17,213 nucleotides of DNA. Origin: CAZEQD01 sp964514305 (lineage in GTDB: Bacteria > Acidobacteriota > Aminicenantia > Aminicenantales > Aminicenantaceae). The stretch lies in the NCBI GenBank assembly GCA_964514305.1, contig CAZEQD010000043.1:1-17213 (forward strand), read 5' to 3'. Positions 8,064 through 15,058 of the stretch are shown here, in pieces (within the stretch, counting starts at the first letter, position 1; every line of letters begins with the position of its first letter). The notes under the pieces are model-generated. The model was not told the origin of the DNA. It searched no databases and was given only the letters and a program-made list of their open reading frames with translations. Position numbers and translations under genes: made by a program.

Positions 8064-8912
8064 TTAAACAAAAGAATTTTCCCTGCCGAGGCATTTCTTA
8101 AGCTTAGAAAGGGAGGCTAATAAATCTTGTAACTTACTTAATATCAATGAGTTATATCCATCAGACAGAGCCTTCTGCGGATTGTCATGAACTTCGAGAA
8201 ACAGACCATCAGCACCGACACTAAGACCGGCTCGGGCTATGTAAGGAATGAATTCTGCTTCCCCTCCTGAAAACGTACCTTGACCACCAGGCCTCTGGAC
8301 GCTATGGGAAGCATCGATAACGACTGGATAGCCCCATTTTTTCATGATAGGTATAGAGCGCATGTCGACTACTAAATTATTGTAACCGAAGCAAGTGCCC
8401 CTTTCAGTGATTATGATTTTATCGTTTCCCTGGCTGAGGGCTTTGTCTATTGCATTTTTTACTTCATAAGGAGATAAGAACTGTCCTTTTTTTAGGTTTA
8501 AGGGCTTTTGAGTCTGGGCAGCAGCTACAATTAAGTCAGTCTGTCGGCTGAGGAAAGCAGGAATTTGAATGATATCGAGCACCTCAGCTGCTTTTTCTAC
8601 CTGCCAGACTTCGTGAACGTCAGAGAGGATCGGCAGGGAAAGTTCGGATTTTATATTTTTCAGTATTTTTAGGCCTTTATCCAAACCGGGCCCACGAAAA
8701 GATTTTATCGAGGAGCGGTTAGCTTTGTCATAAGAGGCCTTAAAAATAAAGTTTAAGCTTAATTGTTGACAAATATTTTTTATTTCTCGAGCCAGAAAAA
8801 AAGCATGTTCTTCGCTTTCAATAACACAAGGGCCTCCTATTAAAAAAAGAGGGTTTTCTCCTCCGATCTTAACCTTGGAATTAATCTTTATTTCTTTGAC
8901 AACGATAGGCAT
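8064..8912 (-). CDS. kdsA: 3-deoxy-8-phosphooctulonate synthase (metal-dependent class)
   Basis: KdsA condenses phosphoenolpyruvate with arabinose-5-phosphate to Kdo-8-phosphate. With the start chosen here the protein is 282 residues, the family norm. Motifs include GGPCVIESEE (26-35), FKASYDKANRSS (57-68), RGPG (73-76), QFLSPYEV (144-151), TERGTCFGYNNLV (169-181) and DASHSVQRPGG (200-210). Cys29, His203, Glu240 and Asp251 keep the same spacing (174, 37, 11) as the metal ligands I recall for the Aquifex enzyme, and the GPC motif replaces the GMN type of E. coli, so this is a class II, metal-dependent enzyme. The ATG at 8912 has GGAG six bases upstream; an upstream in-frame ATG at 8954 would add a 14-residue non-conserved leader and lies wholly inside pyrG. 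The gene overlaps the 3' end of pyrG by 32 bp. Confidence 0.95.
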   Translation of the reverse strand: MPIVVKEIKINSKVKIGGENPLFLIGGPCVIESEEHAFFLAREIKNICQQLSLNFIFKASYDKANRSSIKSFRGPGLDKGLKILKNIKSELSLPILSDVHEVWQVEKAAEVLDIIQIPAFLSRQTDLIVAAAQTQKPLNLKKGQFLSPYEVKNAIDKALSQGNDKIIITERGTCFGYNNLVVDMRSIPIMKKWGYPVVIDASHSVQRPGGQGTFSGGEAEFIPYIARAGLSVGADGLFLEVHDNPQKALSDGYNSLILSKLQDLLASLSKLKKCLGRENSFV

Positions 8913-10491
8913 AACTAGCTCCAATAAAAGCCTTAAAGAGAGGGTGAGGCTCAAGAGGCTTAGATTTGAATTCAGGGTGAAATTGACAGCCTAAAAACCA
9001 AGGATGGTTTTTGATTTCCACTATTTCTACCAGTTGATGATCAGGATTCTTACCTGAAATAAAAAGCCCTGCCTTGGTTAGGACATCTTCGTAGTCAGGG
9101 TTAAATTCATAGCGATGGCGGTGGCGTTCATAAATATTCAAGCGGGAGTAAGCTTGGGCAGCCATTGAACCCTTTTGAAGTCGACACAAAAACTGACCAA
9201 GCCTCATGGTCCCTCCCAGTTTCTGGACCCCTTTAAGTTCCCGCCATTTAAAGAAAATTTTATAGGGAGTGTGGGGATCAAACTCAGTGCTATTGGCTTT
9301 CTTAAGATGAGCAACATTTCTGGCAAATTCAATAGTAGCGCACTGCATGCCCAAGCAAATGCCGAAAAAGGGGACTTTTTTTTCTCGGGCAAAGGTTATT
9401 GCTTTTATTTTACCCTCAATTCCTCTTACTCCAAATCCACCTGGGACAAGAATGCCATCTGCATGCCCTAAAATTTTTTCGGCTCCATGCTTTTCTACTT
9501 CTTCGGCTTCAATCCATTCAAGGTTAAGCTTAAGCTGGTGGGCGGTTGCTCCATGATCTAAGGCCTGCTTTAAGCTCATATAAGAATCGTGAAAGCCAGC
9601 ATATTTACCCACAAGGGCAATTGTTACTTGGTCTCGAGGGTGGTTTATTCTCTCGACCATAGCCTTCCATCTGCCCAAACGCCGTTGGCGGGGAGGCAGT
9701 TTTAACAGTTTAAGGATTATGCTATCCAGGCCTTCTTGGGCGAAAATAAGAGGGATTTCATAAATATTATCTACATCCTTAGCTGTAATAACTGCCTCTA
9801 ACGGAACATTAGTAAAGAGGGATATTTTAGCTTTTATTTCTTCATTCAGGAAACGGTCCGTGCGGCAGAGAATTATGTCGGGCTGGATACCGATAGCCCG
9901 CAGTTCCCGTACACTGTGTTGGGTAGGCTTGGTTTTTAATTCTCCAGAAGTTTTGATAAAAGGAACCAGAGTCAAGTGGATAAATAAAGTATTATCCTTG
10001 CCTAAACTAAGCCTCATCTGACGAATAGCCTCCAGGAAGGGCTGGCTTTCAATATCCCCGACAGTCCCCCCTATTTCGACAATGACAATATCGTTTTCAT
10101 CTGCTACAGCATAGAAAGCGTTTTTTATTTCATCGGTAACGTGGGGGATTACCTGAACTGTTTTTCCCAGATAATCGCCCATTCGTTCTTGTTTTAGGAT
10201 TTTTTCATAGATTTTACCAGCTGTCCAGTTATGAGCTTTAGTTGTTTTAGTGGAGGCAAATCTTTCGTAATGACCCAAATCAAGATCTGTTTCGGCTCCA
10301 TCATCAGTAACATAGACTTCACCATGCTGGAAGGGATTCATAGTTCCAGGATCGACATTGAGATAAGGGTCGAACTTCTGCAGGGTGATTTTATAGCCGT
10401 GACTTTCCAGCAACCTGCCTATAGAAGCAGCGGCTATTCCCTTGCCTAAAGCTGACAGTACTCCTCCTGTAATAAAAATAAATTTACTCAT
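8881..10491 (-). CDS. pyrG: CTP synthase (glutamine-hydrolysing)
   Basis: PyrG aminates UTP to CTP using ATP and glutamine. The 536 residues cover both domains. The N-terminal synthetase domain shows ITGGVLSALGKGI (7-19), the QKFDPYLNVDPGTMNP region (38-53), HGEVYVTDDGAETDLDLGHYERF (56-78) and EIGGTVGDIES (139-149). The C-terminal class I glutamine amidotransferase domain has PGGFGVRG (350-357), nucleophile Cys379 in FGICLGMQ, and the His505/Glu507 pair in FHPEF. Its start overlaps the kdsB 3' end by 8 bp and has only a weak A-rich leader, which suggests coupling to kdsB translation. Placement between kdsB and kdsA is a known arrangement in several Gram-negative groups and makes sense because KdsB consumes CTP. 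Confidence 0.97.
   Translation of the reverse strand: MSKFIFITGGVLSALGKGIAAASIGRLLESHGYKITLQKFDPYLNVDPGTMNPFQHGEVYVTDDGAETDLDLGHYERFASTKTTKAHNWTAGKIYEKILKQERMGDYLGKTVQVIPHVTDEIKNAFYAVADENDIVIVEIGGTVGDIESQPFLEAIRQMRLSLGKDNTLFIHLTLVPFIKTSGELKTKPTQHSVRELRAIGIQPDIILCRTDRFLNEEIKAKISLFTNVPLEAVITAKDVDNIYEIPLIFAQEGLDSIILKLLKLPPRQRRLGRWKAMVERINHPRDQVTIALVGKYAGFHDSYMSLKQALDHGATAHQLKLNLEWIEAEEVEKHGAEKILGHADGILVPGGFGVRGIEGKIKAITFAREKKVPFFGICLGMQCATIEFARNVAHLKKANSTEFDPHTPYKIFFKWRELKGVQKLGGTMRLGQFLCRLQKGSMAAQAYSRLNIYERHRHRYEFNPDYEDVLTKAGLFISGKNPDHQLVEIVEIKNHPWFLGCQFHPEFKSKPLEPHPLFKAFIGASYAYRCQRNKD
8919..8922 (-). promoter_or_regulatory. Shine-Dalgarno site fixing the kdsA start
   Basis: GGAG on the minus strand, six bases before the ATG at 8912, lies inside the last codons of pyrG. 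It supports the 282-residue start of KdsA over the longer alternative. Confidence 0.6.
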
Positions 10492-11209
10492 CTTTTTTTT
10501 CTTTTAAATAATTTTCTACCTTGATTATATCTTGCGGGGTGTCAACACTCAAGGTCGGAAAGGGAAATTCTAATATTTTTATGCGGTAACCATTGTCCAG
10601 GGCTCGAAGCTGTTCCAAACGTTCTATCTTTTCCAGACGAGAAGGCTTTAACGATTGAAATTTCAACAGAAAATCTCTCTGATATCCATAAAGGCCAATG
10701 TGTTGGAGGAAATAATCGGGAGGATGATAAGGAAGGGGCGAGCGAGAAAAGTAAAGAGCAAAACCTTGTCGATCAACTACGACTTTAACAATATTCTCTT
10801 CTGTTAATAGGCTTAAATCATTAACTTTGGCTGCTAAAGTAGCGATGGGGATGGCCTCATCTTCAAGAACAGCTACCAAAGAATCTATCATTTCCCCTTG
10901 GATAAGCGGCTCGTCTCCTTGAATATTAATGATTATGGGAGCTTTTATCTGAGCTGCTACTTCGGCTGCCCTCTCTGTTCCTGAATGGTGGTCAGGGGAA
11001 GTTAGCCAGACTTCAGCCCCAATAGCTTGGCAAGCGGCGTAAATTCTTTGGTCATCGGTAGCTACAATAACCCGATTTAAATATTTTGAAGTTGTGGCTT
11101 GTTCGTATACTCTCTGAATCATGGGTTTGTTATTAATTAAAGCTAAGGCTTTACCCGGGAATCGGCGGGAATGATAACGGGCCGGAATAATACCTAAAGC
11201 TTCTTTCAA
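10484..11209 (-). CDS. kdsB: 3-deoxy-manno-octulosonate cytidylyltransferase (CMP-Kdo synthetase)
   Basis: KdsB activates Kdo with CTP to CMP-Kdo, the donor for the inner core of LPS. The 241 residues match the family, starting with the signature IIPARYHSRRFPGKAL (8-22), then ATDD (49-52) in the nucleotide site and the metal/CTP loop NIQGDEPL (95-102). The start codon is TTG, and it overlaps the bactofilin stop in a TTGA junction. No in-frame ATG sits near the conserved N-terminus, and the upstream AGG is nine bases away, so translation probably depends on coupling to the upstream gene. The 3' end overlaps pyrG by 8 bp through an A8 tract. Confidence 0.95.
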   Translation of the reverse strand: MKEALGIIPARYHSRRFPGKALALINNKPMIQRVYEQATTSKYLNRVIVATDDQRIYAACQAIGAEVWLTSPDHHSGTERAAEVAAQIKAPIIINIQGDEPLIQGEMIDSLVAVLEDEAIPIATLAAKVNDLSLLTEENIVKVVVDRQGFALYFSRSPLPYHPPDYFLQHIGLYGYQRDFLLKFQSLKPSRLEKIERLEQLRALDNGYRIKILEFPFPTLSVDTPQDIIKVENYLKEKKDE

Positions 11210-11604
11210 GGTGTTATACCTGTTTCAACCTTTTTTTCAGTTAAGGGGGGCTGAATTTTATCTGTAGTCTGACAGTTGGCTTCGAGATAAGCTCCTTCTT
11301 CCACTACTAATTTGGGAGTAATAATAGTTCCCAAGACTCGGCCTTTAGAGTTTATTTCAACTTTTTCTGAAGCCTGGATATTTCCTTTGATTTCTCCATT
11401 TATAATCAAGTAACCGATTTTTATGTCTGCCTCTACTTTGCCATTGTCACCAATAATAAGAATTGAGTCCGAATCAATCTTGCCCTTAAAGCGTCCGTCT
11501 ATGCGAAATGTGCCTTTAAAATTGAGATCACCTTTGAATTCGGTATCTTTATCAAAGAAGCCGGTTATTTTATTTTCGTCAACTTCCCTTTTTTTGTCTT
11601 TCAT
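11206..11604 (-). CDS. Bactofilin family cytoskeletal protein
   Basis: Bactofilins polymerise without nucleotide into filaments through a right-handed beta-helix core. The 132 residues have the usual layout: a short charged N-terminal tail (1-20), a repetitive core (~22-112) with GDLNFKGTFRIDGRFKG, then repeated short strands with conserved glycines (KGNIQ, GRVLGTI), and a Pro/Lys tail. There is no signal peptide or membrane segment. A good ribosome site (GGAGA, centred at 11613) precedes the ATG, whose A is shared with the parB stop. Direct linkage to parAB recalls myxobacteria, where bactofilins help position the ParABS machinery. A similar role here is inferred from gene order only; roles in cell shape or envelope are also known for the family. 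Confidence 0.92.
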   Translation of the reverse strand: MKDKKREVDENKITGFFDKDTEFKGDLNFKGTFRIDGRFKGKIDSDSILIIGDNGKVEADIKIGYLIINGEIKGNIQASEKVEINSKGRVLGTIITPKLVVEEGAYLEANCQTTDKIQPPLTEKKVETGITP

Positions 11605-12449
11605 TAATTTTCTCCTTTTATTTTTTCATAGATTCGGTTTAAATCATCCACTGAAAAATAATATATTTTTATCACACCTTTATGTTGATGGCCAGAAATA
11701 ATAACTTTTGTGGCTAAGATATTTAGCATTTCTTCTTGAATGGCCGCTAGGTCTGGATCAGGAAGAGACGGCCGTGAGGTAGGTTGTTTTTCTAGGCGTT
11801 TTTTAATTAACTTTTCTACTTCTCGAACCGATAATTTTTTATCTGCCGTCTCTCGAGCCAGAGCTAGCTGAAGATGGCTATCTTCCAGAGAGAGTAAGGC
11901 TCGAGCATGACCCATGGAAATTTTTCCCTGAGATAAATAGGCTTGAACTTCAGATGGCAGTTTGAGGAGACGAAGATAATTAGTGACCGAGGTTCTGTCT
12001 TTTCCAACCTTTTCTGCTATTTGCTGTTGGGTGTAATTTAAGTCCTCCATCAATTTTTGATAAGCCAAGGCGATTTCTAAAGGATTAAGGTCTTCCCGTT
12101 GCAAGTTTTCTACCAGGCAAGCCTCAAGCTGTTTATCCTGAGGAAGACTGCGGATAAGTGCTGGAATTTTCTTGAGGCCGATTTTTTGAGCTGCCCGCCA
12201 GCGGCGTTCACCAACAATAATTCGATAGTGACCTTCTTCGGGGACGACGACAATAGGCTGAAGAATGCCTGATTCTTGAATGGACTGGGCCAGCTCTTCA
12301 ATTGCTTGAGGATTAAAAGTCAGCCGAGGTTGAAAAGGATTTGGTTTGATCTGGTCTATATCCAAATCAGCGTATCTTTCTTCTTTTAAAATTCCATATT
12401 CTTCAGGAATAAAGGCCTTGAGGCCTTTCCCTAGTGCTTTCTTTTTCAT
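11604..12449 (-). CDS. parB: Chromosome partitioning protein ParB (Spo0J family, CTPase)
   Basis: ParB binds parS, loads as a CTP-dependent clamp and spreads to form the partition complex. The 281 residues show an N-terminal ALGKGLKAFIPE motif that in relatives contacts ParA, then the N domain with NPFQPR (37-42), GERRWRAA (80-87, CTP/spreading box) and ENLQREDLNPLEIA (114-127). A helix-turn-helix region (~138-162, QQQIAEKVGKDRTSVTNYL) recognises parS and is followed by SMGHARALLSLE (178-189). The C-terminal ~40 residues form the likely dimerisation domain. The gene overlaps parA by 4 bp and bactofilin by 1 bp. A matching parS site lies just upstream of parA, which confirms the assignment. 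Confidence 0.97.
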   Translation of the reverse strand: MKKKALGKGLKAFIPEEYGILKEERYADLDIDQIKPNPFQPRLTFNPQAIEELAQSIQESGILQPIVVVPEEGHYRIIVGERRWRAAQKIGLKKIPALIRSLPQDKQLEACLVENLQREDLNPLEIALAYQKLMEDLNYTQQQIAEKVGKDRTSVTNYLRLLKLPSEVQAYLSQGKISMGHARALLSLEDSHLQLALARETADKKLSVREVEKLIKKRLEKQPTSRPSLPDPDLAAIQEEMLNILATKVIISGHQHKGVIKIYYFSVDDLNRIYEKIKGEN

Positions 12450-13201
12450 TTTTTTAAAATCTCCTCTGCTAATTTGAGATAAGCTGCAGCACCTTTTGAT
12501 TTTATATCATAAAGAATAATAGGTTTACCAAAACTTGGAGCTTCGGCCAGCCTTACTGTTCTGGGAATAATTACTTCATAAACTATGTCCGCTAAAGATT
12601 GCCTGACTTCTGCGGCTACCTGTTTAGAAAGATTCGTGCGTTCATCATACATGGTCAGGACAATCCCTTCAAGGTGTAATGAGGGATTAAGGTAGGCCCG
12701 GACTTGATCAAAGGTCTTGAGAAGTTCAGGAATACCTTCCATACAAAAAAACTCGCACTGAATAGGCACCAGAACTGAATCAGCTGCAGTCAGAGCATTA
12801 AGAGTTAAAAAGCCCAACGAAGGAGGGCAATCAATTAGAATAAAATGAAAAAACTTTCTAATCCTGTTGATAGCCCACTTAAGTCTTTGTTCACGGTTTT
12901 CTTTGGCATAAAGCTCTGCTTCAACCCCCGTTAATTCAGGGGATGAAGGACAGATATACAGGTTGTCCAGTTCAGCGGGCAGAATATAATCCATCAGGTA
13001 ACGGCCATTCATAAGAGCAGGATAAATGCCTTTATTTTCTACTTTGGGCTTACCCAAGCCGGCAGTGGCCATTGCCTGGGGATCAAAATCGATAATCAGA
13101 ACCCTCCTTTTTTTTAAAGCCAAGGAGGCAGCTAAATTGATAGCTGTTGTTGTTTTACCTACTCCCCCTTTCTGATTGGCAACAGCAATTATCCGGCTCA
13201 T
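12446..13201 (-). CDS. parA: Chromosome partitioning ATPase ParA (Soj type)
   Basis: ParA is the nucleoid-bound ATPase whose gradient pulls ParB-parS complexes apart. The 251 residues carry the deviant Walker A KGGVGKTT (11-18), the A' motif DFDPQ (38-42) and Walker B LIDCPPSLG (122-130). The protein is the short chromosomal type, with no N-terminal DNA-binding extension as in plasmid ParA of type Ia. After DPQ the common G-N-A-T is A-M-A-T here, a small departure. No Shine-Dalgarno sequence precedes the ATG; the leader is occupied by parS, so translation may rely on read-through from mnmG, whose stop is 13 bases upstream. The rsmG gene often found between mnmG and parA is missing. Confidence 0.97.
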   Translation of the reverse strand: MSRIIAVANQKGGVGKTTTAINLAASLALKKRRVLIIDFDPQAMATAGLGKPKVENKGIYPALMNGRYLMDYILPAELDNLYICPSSPELTGVEAELYAKENREQRLKWAINRIRKFFHFILIDCPPSLGFLTLNALTAADSVLVPIQCEFFCMEGIPELLKTFDQVRAYLNPSLHLEGIVLTMYDERTNLSKQVAAEVRQSLADIVYEVIIPRTVRLAEAPSFGKPIILYDIKSKGAAAYLKLAEEILKK

Positions 13202-13210
13202 TGATTTTAA

Positions 13211-13226
13211 TGTTTCACGTGGAACA
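13211..13226. promoter_or_regulatory. parS: parS centromere site (ParB binding)
   Basis: The plus strand reads TGTTTCACGTGGAACA and the minus strand TGTTCCACGTGAAACA, which is the classical 16-bp parS sequence, palindromic apart from one position pair. It includes the mnmG stop codon (13215-13217) and the codons just before it, and ends nine bases before the parA start. It is the expected target of the ParB encoded 760 bp downstream. I found no second copy in the window. Because the site lies inside the parAB leader, ParB loading may also affect transcription of the operon. Confidence 0.93.
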
Positions 13227-15044
13227 TTGTTTTCTTTTTTGGATGTTGAGATATATATGTAGATTTACCACTGCTGCTGGAGTTATACCCGGTAATCTTT
13301 TGGCTTGACCTATAGTTTTAGGTTTTAATTTGGTCAGCTGTTCTCTTGCTTCTCGAGTAAGGCCTGGAACCTGGTGGTAATCAATATTATCAGGAATTTT
13401 TTCTTTTTCTATCTTTTTCATACGGGCAATTTCTTTTTCCTGCTTTTTTATATAACCCTCATATTTTATTTCAGCTTCCAGATGGCGAATTTCCTCATCA
13501 GTTAAATTAAATTTTTTATATTCTAACACATTTTTGAATTTGACTTCAGGCTTTTTTAAAAATTCTTTTAGAGAAATTGTTTCTCTGTTTTCTGTTTTTA
13601 TTCTTTCTTGGCTTAGGATTACCATAGCTTGCTTTATTCGTTCCTGTTTTTTAAGAAATGCTTGATAATCCTTATCGTTGATAAGTCCATATTTATGGCC
13701 GTAGGCTATCAGGCGCTTATCAGCATTGTCCATTCTGAGTAAAATTCTATATTCAGCTCTGGAGGTAAACAACCGGTAAGGTTCTTCTACTCCCTTCGAG
13801 ATGAGATCATCGATTAGAACACCTATATAGGCTTCATTTCTCCTCAGAATAAAAGGCTTCTTTTTTTTTATTTTGAGAGATGCATTTATACCGGCCATCA
13901 AACCTTGAGCAGCAGCTTCTTCGTAACCAGAAGTGCCGTTTATCTGGCCGGCTAAAAAGAGATTTTCAATTTTTTTTGTCTCCAAGGTAGGTTTGAGCTG
14001 AGTAGGCAGAACAGCATCATATTCGATGCCATAAGCAGGCCTTAAAATTTTTGCCTGATCTAAGCCAGGAATACTCTCCAAAATTTGGGCCTGAACCTCA
14101 AGAGGTAAGCTTGAAGAAATACCGTTAACGTAAATTTCAGCGGTTTCCAGGCCTTCGGGTTCAAGGAAAAATTGATGTCTTTTATGATGAGGAAATTTAA
14201 CCACTTTATCCTCAATAGAAGGGCAGTACCGAGGCCCAATTCCCACAATCTTACCGCTGTAAAGAGGGGATTTATCCAAATTGTTGGTTATTATTTGGTG
14301 AGTTTTTGAGTTGGTATAACCAATATAACATAGTATTTTATTGGATAAATTTTTTTTGGTCCTAAAAGAGAAAGGAACAGGTTTCTCATCGCCAGGCTGA
14401 GGTTTAAACAGATTCCAGTCTATAGTATCCTTATGAAGCCTCATCGGGGTTCCTGTTTTTAGGCGAAAGGTTTTAAGGCCTAATTTTTTTAAATTAGTAC
14501 TCAACTCAAGTGAAGGAGGCTCATTAGCTCGGCCAGCTGGATAACTGTGAAGTCCGATATGGATAAGGCCGTTGAGGAAAGTGCCTGGGGTGAGGATGAC
14601 CGCCTCTGCCCAAATTTTTGTTCCATCTAAAGTCTTAATACCCACAGCTCTGTTATTTTTAACCAGGATTTCAGTTGCAATTCCCTGAAAAAGAGTAAGG
14701 TGAGGAACCTCTTCCAGCAATTTTTTCATGGTCAAACGGTAAAGAGCTTTATCTGATTGAGCTCTTGGAGCTTGGACTGCCCCTCCTCTACTTCTGTTCA
14801 ACAATCGGAATTGGATGCCGGTCTCATCTGCCAGCAAGCCCATGATTCCCCCGATGGCATCGATTTCTCTGACTAATTGTCCTTTGGCCAGGCCGCCTAT
14901 GGCTGGATTACATGACATTTGGGCAATTGTTTCTAGATGAATAGTGATGAGGCATGTTTCCAGGTTCATGAGGCTGGCCGCACGCGCAGCTTCGCAGCCG
15001 GCGTGACCAGCGCCAATGACTATGACTTGGTAATCAGCTAACAT
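13215..15044 (-). CDS. mnmG: tRNA uridine-5-carboxymethylaminomethyl modification enzyme MnmG (GidA)
   Basis: MnmG is an FAD enzyme that with MnmE installs the (carboxymethyl)aminomethyl group on C5 of wobble uridine in several tRNAs. With the start used here it has 609 residues. It shows the FAD dinucleotide fold GAGHAGCEAA (11-20), SCNPAIGGLAKGQ (44-56), the TPGTFLNG region (152-159), RYCPSIEDK (272-280), the second FAD region LAGQINGTSGYEEAAAQG (364-381) and the helical C-terminal domain. Cys45 and Cys274 match the two functionally important cysteines of the E. coli enzyme by context. The ATG at 15044 has AGGA eight bases upstream and lies 14 bp after mnmE; an ATG at 15074 would add ten residues and overlap mnmE. 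The last codons and the stop are part of parS. Confidence 0.97.
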   Translation of the reverse strand: MLADYQVIVIGAGHAGCEAARAASLMNLETCLITIHLETIAQMSCNPAIGGLAKGQLVREIDAIGGIMGLLADETGIQFRLLNRSRGGAVQAPRAQSDKALYRLTMKKLLEEVPHLTLFQGIATEILVKNNRAVGIKTLDGTKIWAEAVILTPGTFLNGLIHIGLHSYPAGRANEPPSLELSTNLKKLGLKTFRLKTGTPMRLHKDTIDWNLFKPQPGDEKPVPFSFRTKKNLSNKILCYIGYTNSKTHQIITNNLDKSPLYSGKIVGIGPRYCPSIEDKVVKFPHHKRHQFFLEPEGLETAEIYVNGISSSLPLEVQAQILESIPGLDQAKILRPAYGIEYDAVLPTQLKPTLETKKIENLFLAGQINGTSGYEEAAAQGLMAGINASLKIKKKKPFILRRNEAYIGVLIDDLISKGVEEPYRLFTSRAEYRILLRMDNADKRLIAYGHKYGLINDKDYQAFLKKQERIKQAMVILSQERIKTENRETISLKEFLKKPEVKFKNVLEYKKFNLTDEEIRHLEAEIKYEGYIKKQEKEIARMKKIEKEKIPDNIDYHQVPGLTREAREQLTKLKPKTIGQAKRLPGITPAAVVNLHIYLNIQKRKQCST

Positions 15045-15052
15045 CTTTTTAT

Positions 15053-15056
15053 TCCT
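15053..15056 (-). promoter_or_regulatory. Shine-Dalgarno site fixing the mnmG start
   Basis: AGGA on the minus strand, eight bases before the ATG at 15044, sits in the short mnmE-mnmG gap. It supports the 609-residue MnmG over a start ten codons upstream. Confidence 0.55.
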
Positions 15057-15058
15057 GC

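Noticed and set aside
9175..9556. Open frames opposite and inside pyrG.
   Set aside because: PyrG is unmistakable in this stretch; the other frames show no domain and no ribosome site.
10493..10500. A8 tract (minus strand) at the kdsB-pyrG junction considered as a slippage or frameshift site.
   Set aside because: Both proteins have normal lengths and ends; nothing suggests a fused or alternative product.
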